Of a DNA stretch of 12,067 bases, positions 7,523 through 12,067 are shown in pieces. Each line of letters opens with the position of its first letter. Position 1 is the stretch's first letter. The notes beneath the pieces were generated by a model that was not told the origin of the DNA, searched no databases, and was given only the letters and a program-made list of their open reading frames with translations. The stretch is from UBA7328 sp036479115. Its GTDB lineage: Bacteria > Bacteroidota > Bacteroidia > Chitinophagales > Saprospiraceae. The position numbers and the translations under genes are program-made. The stretch is taken from NCBI GenBank assembly GCA_036479115.1, contig JAZGFD010000288.1:1-12067 (forward strand). The letters are read 5' to 3'.

Positions 7523-8626
7523 TTAATGTCGTCTGCCTGCCACTACTTTTATAAAAAAATCATCATACTCTTTGATCACTCTTTTCCAAAGATATTTTTC
7601 TATATGATTTTCATATTTCTGAGTGTCAAGATATTTTTTGGAATCAATAACTTGGAAAATTTTATCAATTAGTTTATCATCATTATACAGGGCTTCATCT
7701 CTGGTTCCTTTGGGTAAATGTTCTGGATAAGCCAATCGATTAGGAAGTATAGGAAGGTTACCATATTGAATGGCCTCAATCACGCTAATACCAAAAAAGT
7801 CCTGCTGCCCAGTAATCATTAGGATATTTGATTCGCTAAGTTTTTGATAATACTCATTTTTATTTGCCACATAACCCCAGTGAATAATTTGTGCTTTTAA
7901 TTCTTCCTTAGCTTTTGCAAATATAGGTGGCTGATTGGAATATGGTTTACCTACTACTATTAACCCAAAATTATAGTCCTTGTTTTTAATAGAAATCAGT
8001 GTATTAAAAAAAAATTCTGGCCCTTTGTCATATTCCCATCTGTGATTCCAAATAAATATGGGGAGTTCGTTAGTTTTTTTGTTTTTACAAATTATTTTTT
8101 GATTAATACCAATGGGTATCACAAGGCTATTTTCAAATAAAATATCCAAAGAAATGGGCCAATTTATTTTAGGAAATTTGTTTAAAAATGGAGGCAATGC
8201 ATTTAAAAATGAGGCTTTGTGATATTCAGAATTAAATAGAACATAATCAGCTGTAATGGCTGATCGTACATTAATAAATCCATAGTGATAGTCGCGCTTT
8301 TCGCGAATATCGCTATCAGAAGGCGACCACGGATATGTGATTTGGTTTTCATGAAAATAAAGAACAGTTGGAGGCAACTTTTCTTTTGATAGCAACCCCA
8401 GAAAGCAAGGTAAGTCCAACATGTCGGTTACTAATAGAAGATCATAACTTCCCACCGTTGGCTTTATCCTTTCAGCTATTTCTAGTGTACCTCCTATCAT
8501 CTGCCACTTCCAATGGACAGGAGGATTACTATAGATATCTACATTATATTTCGAAAATGCTTTAATACCATTTGCCCAATGGGCATGACTTTTTTCAAAA
8601 AAAGGATCGACAATAGCAATGTTCAT
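7523..8626 (-). CDS. tRNA-queuosine alpha-mannosyltransferase-like protein (GTDC1/QTMAN, DUF3524)
   Basis: A 367-residue glycosyltransferase of the GTDC1 family. The N-terminal DUF3524 domain shows its hallmark segments: VDPFFEKSHAHWANG (6-20), PPVHWKWQMIGG (35-46) and LYFHENQITYPW (89-100). The donor half has IWNHRWEYDKGPEFF (192-206), LIVVGKPY (222-229) and DFFGISVIEAI (276-286). Animal GTDC1/QTMAN transfers mannose to queuosine at the tRNA(Asp) wobble position. For bacterial members the activity is not something I can confirm, so tRNA-Q or another acceptor is possible. The first acidic residue of the usual E(x7)E pair is aspartate here (D276, with E284). Start ATG at 8626 is well supported because the first strand MNIAIVDPFF begins at once. 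No queuosine-biosynthesis gene is in the window. Family call is strong; substrate is inferred. Confidence 0.85.
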   Translation of the reverse strand: MNIAIVDPFFEKSHAHWANGIKAFSKYNVDIYSNPPVHWKWQMIGGTLEIAERIKPTVGSYDLLLVTDMLDLPCFLGLLSKEKLPPTVLYFHENQITYPWSPSDSDIREKRDYHYGFINVRSAITADYVLFNSEYHKASFLNALPPFLNKFPKINWPISLDILFENSLVIPIGINQKIICKNKKTNELPIFIWNHRWEYDKGPEFFFNTLISIKNKDYNFGLIVVGKPYSNQPPIFAKAKEELKAQIIHWGYVANKNEYYQKLSESNILMITGQQDFFGISVIEAIQYGNLPILPNRLAYPEHLPKGTRDEALYNDDKLIDKIFQVIDSKKYLDTQKYENHIEKYLWKRVIKEYDDFFIKVVAGRRH

Positions 8627-8778
8627 AAGAACTCAAAAATAATATTCTTGGGGGAGATACTGCCTAATTAAGTTACGGCCCTTAGGTATTTTGTATAAAT
8701 TTTGAGCCCACTCCGAAACATAAAAATCTAGTAACTACTCAGGTGGAGACAATTTTAAATCTTTGGCTATGTTTCTAG
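8627..8778. other. 152-base intergenic gap with dispersed repeat
   Basis: No reading frame is evident. It separates the QTMAN-like gene from the frameshifted DUF2064 gene upstream on the minus strand and contains a further copy of the intergenic repeat (8698-8720 and 8728-8745), so the QTMAN-like gene probably has its own promoter here. A TAnnTTTG-like -7 box (TATTTTTG, minus strand, 8641-8634) lies only eight bases from the start and has no matching -33 TTG. Confidence 0.5.
8698..8745 (+). repeat. Dispersed repeat, copy C
   Basis: TTTGAGCCCACTCCGAAACA (8701-8720) matches copy A at 3671 (13 identical bases, then one mismatch and a one-base gap). After seven bases it is followed by CTAGTAACTACTCAGGTG (8728-8745), which resembles 3856-3873. 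Here both modules stand close together, which suggests they belong to one repeat unit. No inverted partner arm was found near this copy. Confidence 0.55.
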
Positions 8779-9410
8779 TCATTCCAATGGCCATCCATAG
8801 TCATCCCAGTCTTTTTTAAAATCAACATCACTGAGCTTTTTTATTACAGCGTAGTTTAGTCCTTTTTTATCCATGTTAGAAATGGTTTTTTCATATACTG
8901 ATTCTGAACTCCACACTATATTTTCGAATAAAAAAGGCTGTGGGCTTTTCATGCCCAATAGATAGTAACCTCCATCAAATGTGGGGCCGATTACTACATC
9001 TGAGGTTTCAAGGGCATCATATGCTGATAGTATAATAGGAGGCGATATTTTAGGACAATCACTACCAATAATTACCACTTTAGTATGATCTTTTAATAAT
9101 TCGTTAAAAGCATTGGCCATTCGAGTACCGAGGTCTTTGCCAGATTGAATTTTTTGATAAAGTCATTATTATTCCAATTGTCTTCTACCACTGCTGTTGT
9201 ATAAAATAGAAACCGTTCAACATTTACACCTAATGAAACCTTACGGGTATGATCCAGGAGGGCTTCATAGATGGCCAAAGCTTTATAGTCGCCCACATCT
9301 GCAGCTAATCTGGTCTTAACTTTTCCCAGTTCTGGCACTCTTACAAAGATAATCAGTCCATGCCTAGAGTCAATATTAATGCTTACATCATGATCAGTCT
9401 CAAATGACAT
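8779..9410 (-). pseudogene. DUF2064/TIGR04282 glycosyltransferase-like gene, split by a frameshift
   Basis: Two overlapping frames together encode one protein of about 210 residues. The first (from ATG 9410) has LIIFVRVPELGKVKTRLAAD, the family's nucleotide-binding start. The second has GKDLGTRMANAF, VVIIGSDCPKISPPII, VVIGPTFDGGYYLLGM and VWSSESVYEKT, all diagnostic of DUF2064. The break is at a run of six A on the minus strand (9150-9155). Adding one A gives DFIKKIQSGKDLGTRMANAF and restores the whole frame, so a single base has been lost. As written, the first frame runs on to an unrelated tail (TSVLEWPMLLTNY). The ATG abuts the TAA of the upstream adaptor gene with no gap, suggesting coupling. 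Family members resemble MobA/nucleotidyl- or glycosyltransferases (one group is linked to arsenosugar synthesis); substrate here is unknown. A sequencing error is a real alternative. Confidence 0.85.
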
Positions 9411-10775
9411 TTAGTCCTCTTTTTTATCTCCATCTTCGTCATCTTCTTTCTCTTTGACGAGGATACCATTTTTAAGCGTACGAGATACAGTAGAATATGG
9501 GCCACTTATTATTTTTTTTCCTACTTCCAAGCCTGATTTTATTTCAATGAAGTCATCGTCTTGTATTCCTGTAGTGATAATATGCATTACAGCTGTGTCA
9601 GCATTCATAGAAAATACAACTTCGTCCATTTCGTCAGAATTCTTATCCTTTTCATCTCTTTTCCTTACGGCTATTGCTTGTATTGGAGCAACAATAATTC
9701 CTTCTTTTACATCCGTAATCACAGCTACAGAAGCTGACATCCCTGGCCTGAATGGATAAGGGTTTGAATGTGAGATAATATCATCATAAGATGAAGGTCT
9801 TATTATTATTTTCACAATAAAATTAGTGACCTGATCCGTATTGAGCGACCCTGTAGCAGAAGCACTATTGGCCGCAGAATTAGCTATTTCAGATACATAT
9901 CCTTCAAATTTTCTATCAATATAGGCATCTACTTCTACTTCTACTTCATCATTAAGTTGCACTTTAAGAATATCATTTTCACTTACTTCTACTTGTACTT
10001 CCATCACATTAAGATTAGAAACACGCATCATCTCGGTTCCTGCCATTTGTGCCGTACCTACTACTCTTTCTCCTTCTTCTATCGCGAGGCTGGTAATTAT
10101 TCCAGATGTAGGAGCTTTTATAGATGTTCTACCTAAGTTAGTTTTTAATTCTTTTACTTGTGCTGATGCACTTTTAACGGTAAATTCTGCAGCCTTAGCA
10201 CTCTCTTGAGCTGATCTAATATTTGCTTCTGCCGCTCTTATATTTGCTTGCAGACTTTCTATATTGGTCAATGACTCTTCATATTCCGTATCAGAAATCA
10301 CTCCATCCTTTTTCAGTTTTTCATTCCTTTGGTGCTGAAGTTGAGCTTGCTTTAGCTGAGCCGTAAGCTGCTCTTTTTGAGCTATATTGGTTTCTATCTG
10401 TGATCGGGAAGTTGCTGTCTGAGCCCTAGCACTATTGAGTTGAGCTTCTCCTTGTTCCACGGCTGAAAGATATGCTTCTGGGTCAATTTTAACGAGAAGT
10501 TGTCCTTGATATACAGAATCTCCTTCTTCTACTAATAATTTCACAACTTCTCCCGATACATCTGAGCTAATCTTTACTTCTTTCTCAGGATACACTCTTC
10601 CACTCGCTGATACTCTTTCCTTTATGGTTCTTTTTTCTACTTTGCTAAATTCTACAGATTCTCCTTCTGGAGGCTTGTTCTTATTGTATAAAAATAAGCC
10701 CAAGACACCTAAGGCTAAAACAAGGAGCACCCACAATAACCACCTTCTACTTTTTTTCTTTTTCTTAATTGTCAT
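9411..10775 (-). CDS. Efflux periplasmic adaptor subunit (HlyD/RND-MFP, MacA-like)
   Basis: A 454-residue membrane-fusion protein that bridges an inner-membrane transporter and a TolC channel. A lysine/arginine-rich start (MTIKKKKKSRR) precedes one membrane anchor (about 12-30). Then come a lipoyl-type half with ISSDVSGEVVKLLVEEGDSV (69-88), an Ala/Gln-rich alpha-helical hairpin (about 103-213), the second lipoyl half with IKAPTSGIITSLAIEEGERV (219-238), a beta-barrel domain (about 255-355) and a membrane-proximal domain (about 358-440). The last 14 residues are strongly acidic (EDDEDGDKKED), which is unusual. It lies 84 bases downstream of the second TolC gene and directly touches the DUF2064 start. 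No transporter subunit lies next to it; the ABC ATPase/FtsX pair on the left of the window is a possible partner. Confidence 0.93.
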   Translation of the reverse strand: MTIKKKKKSRRWLLWVLLVLALGVLGLFLYNKNKPPEGESVEFSKVEKRTIKERVSASGRVYPEKEVKISSDVSGEVVKLLVEEGDSVYQGQLLVKIDPEAYLSAVEQGEAQLNSARAQTATSRSQIETNIAQKEQLTAQLKQAQLQHQRNEKLKKDGVISDTEYEESLTNIESLQANIRAAEANIRSAQESAKAAEFTVKSASAQVKELKTNLGRTSIKAPTSGIITSLAIEEGERVVGTAQMAGTEMMRVSNLNVMEVQVEVSENDILKVQLNDEVEVEVDAYIDRKFEGYVSEIANSAANSASATGSLNTDQVTNFIVKIIIRPSSYDDIISHSNPYPFRPGMSASVAVITDVKEGIIVAPIQAIAVRKRDEKDKNSDEMDEVVFSMNADTAVMHIITTGIQDDDFIEIKSGLEVGKKIISGPYSTVSRTLKNGILVKEKEDDEDGDKKED

Positions 10776-10859
10776 TAATTTTTCGTTTTGATAAAAGCCA
10801 TTGGGGTTATATAAAATCTAATGTTATTAAAGAACCCCATAATATATTGACTTCCAAGA

Positions 10860-12067
10860 TTAAAATTCTACAGGGTAGCCCTGATAATAATCCAATATTT
10901 TTATTTTATATAAATAGTCATATTTAGAAATAGACAGATTGATCAAAGCTTGGTTATATTGATTTTGTATACTGACGTAATCAAAAGAATTTAGGGCTCC
11001 TACTTGAAATCTTTTTGTTGCATTTGTTGCTGCGATTTCTCTGGCCCTCAATGCTTTTTCACTCGCCTCTAATGTTCTTTTTGCTCCTCTTGCATCAGTG
11101 AGTAATTGTTGGATTGTGTTTCTAAGGTTATTATGACTTTGTTTCTCTTGATTTTTCAAATTCTCAAGATTAATTTTTGATCGTTCTACATTGGCCTTGT
11201 TCTGGTAATTACTATATATGGGCACATTGATATTCACTCCTACTCCATAAAATAAGTTTTCATTGAGTTGTGACCCAAAAGATTTGTCTCCAAATTGAGG
11301 ACTAATTTGATCTGTTCCTAAAAGGGCAGGCACACCATCAATTGTAACAGGTTGGGTAACAGGAGATGTTGTAAAACCCGTAACTTCTTTTGCCCGATTA
11401 GAATAATTAGTGTTAATATTTCCACCAGCATTGATACTTGGGAGGAGGCCAGCCTCACTCACTTTTAGATCATATTCTGCCGATTTAATTCTGAACCCTT
11501 GAGCTCTATTAACGGGAGAAAATTCGAAGGCTTTTTTGTAGGCTTCTTCAAAAGTTAATTCATCAGGATTTGAATACATAGCTTGTGAAGTATTGGGCTC
11601 TACAAGTAGCATTTCTGTCCCAAACCCAATATTCATCAGTGCCTTTAAACCTACCATTGCTATCTCAAAGCCATTCTCAGCCAGTGCCAAATCTTGCTCA
11701 GTAGTAGCCAGCTGGGCATCAAGATCATAAATTTCAGCACGAGCCCTTGTACCTACCTCAATCATCTTTGTCATTCTCTCTATTTCTTTGATAGTACTTT
11801 CTCTTTGCACCTTTATATTGGCCACATTTTCTTGAGCTAACAGCGCATTAAAATAGGTGCGTGCTATGTCAAAAGCAAGATTTATCATGGCCGAGTTTAA
11901 GTCTTCCTTAGTTGCCATTGTTTCGTTCTTTGCACTTCTAATTTGATTGGCTATTCTCCCTCCATCATATAATACTACTCCTGTGTTGAATTGATATCCA
12001 TTAGATAGAAAATTAGTAGTGATAAAATCATTAGTAGTAGGATCAACAGTTCTACCAAAATTGAGAC
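10860..12067 (-). CDS. TolC-family outer membrane protein, N-terminus outside window
   Basis: Outer-membrane efflux channel, 401 residues visible. The frame is open to the right edge (LNFGRTVDPTTNDF..., then VVLYDGGRIANQIRSAKNET upstream of the ATG at 11918), so that ATG is internal and the true start lies beyond 12067. The two halves of the OEP fold are visible: the first strand/helix unit with YDGGRIANQIRSAKNE and the second with VNINVPIYSNYQNKANVERS. Each is followed by long Ala/Gln/Asn-rich helices, and the typical RFQVGALNSFDYVSIQNQYN segment sits near the end. It precedes the adaptor gene on the same strand, which fits a TolC-HlyD operon. It is a different paralogue from the TolC gene at the left edge. 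Perhaps 40-80 residues, including the signal peptide, are missing. Confidence 0.92.
   Translation of the reverse strand, partial: LNFGRTVDPTTNDFITTNFLSNGYQFNTGVVLYDGGRIANQIRSAKNETMATKEDLNSAMINLAFDIARTYFNALLAQENVANIKVQRESTIKEIERMTKMIEVGTRARAEIYDLDAQLATTEQDLALAENGFEIAMVGLKALMNIGFGTEMLLVEPNTSQAMYSNPDELTFEEAYKKAFEFSPVNRAQGFRIKSAEYDLKVSEAGLLPSINAGGNINTNYSNRAKEVTGFTTSPVTQPVTIDGVPALLGTDQISPQFGDKSFGSQLNENLFYGVGVNINVPIYSNYQNKANVERSKINLENLKNQEKQSHNNLRNTIQQLLTDARGAKRTLEASEKALRAREIAATNATKRFQVGALNSFDYVSIQNQYNQALINLSISKYDYLYKIKILDYYQGYPVEF

Noticed and set aside
8634..8641. TAnnTTTG-type -7 box just ahead of the QTMAN-like gene
   Set aside because: It would give an almost leaderless transcript and there is no TTG at the -33 distance.
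10802..10839. TGGGGTT/AACCCCA inverted repeat between the second TolC and the adaptor gene
   Set aside because: A seven-base stem with a 24-base loop and no following T-tract on the minus strand; probably chance in an operon gap.

Overview
The window reads as AT-rich chromosomal DNA of a Bacteroidota species, probably in or near the Cytophagales. The grounds are A-rich leaders without Shine-Dalgarno sites, tandem FtsX-type permeases with a TolC partner, an NtrC-type regulator with a GAFTDA loop, and the remains of a Reg_prop propeller gene. The placement is inference from gene content; there is no marker gene.

Layout. Plus strand, 1-3641: the 3' end of a TolC-like outer-membrane gene, then an ABC ATPase and two FtsX/MacB-type permeases, closely spaced or overlapping, forming one efflux operon (MacB-type tripartite pump). 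Next is a 626-base gene-free stretch with several repeat structures (a spaced inverted repeat, a 10-base direct repeat, a two-hairpin REP-like unit). It is followed by a plus-strand sigma-54-dependent response regulator (4268-5620) with no sensor kinase beside it. Minus strand, convergent with it: a decayed propeller gene (5682-6311), a GT4 glycosyltransferase (6312-7427), a homologue of the tRNA-queuosine mannosyltransferase GTDC1/QTMAN (7523-8626), a 152-base gap carrying another copy of the dispersed repeat, a frameshifted DUF2064/TIGR04282 glycosyltransferase-like gene (8779-9410), an HlyD/RND-type periplasmic adaptor (9411-10775), and a second TolC-like gene running off the right edge.

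How it fits together. The window holds parts of at least two envelope export systems on converging strands. The left one supplies the ATPase and permeases plus a TolC; the right one supplies an adaptor plus another TolC. They could serve one pump or two; the sequence does not decide. The regulator is the likely controller of the left operon, as similar regulators commonly neighbour such pumps in Bacteroidota, but no sigma-54 promoter was found here. The most notable gene is the QTMAN-like glycosyltransferase. The other points of interest are the two broken genes, in which several apparent single-base losses lie in homopolymer runs, and the intergenic repeat family. I saw no tRNA, rRNA, CRISPR array, intact transposase or defence system, and nothing that amounts to a clearly new multi-gene system.
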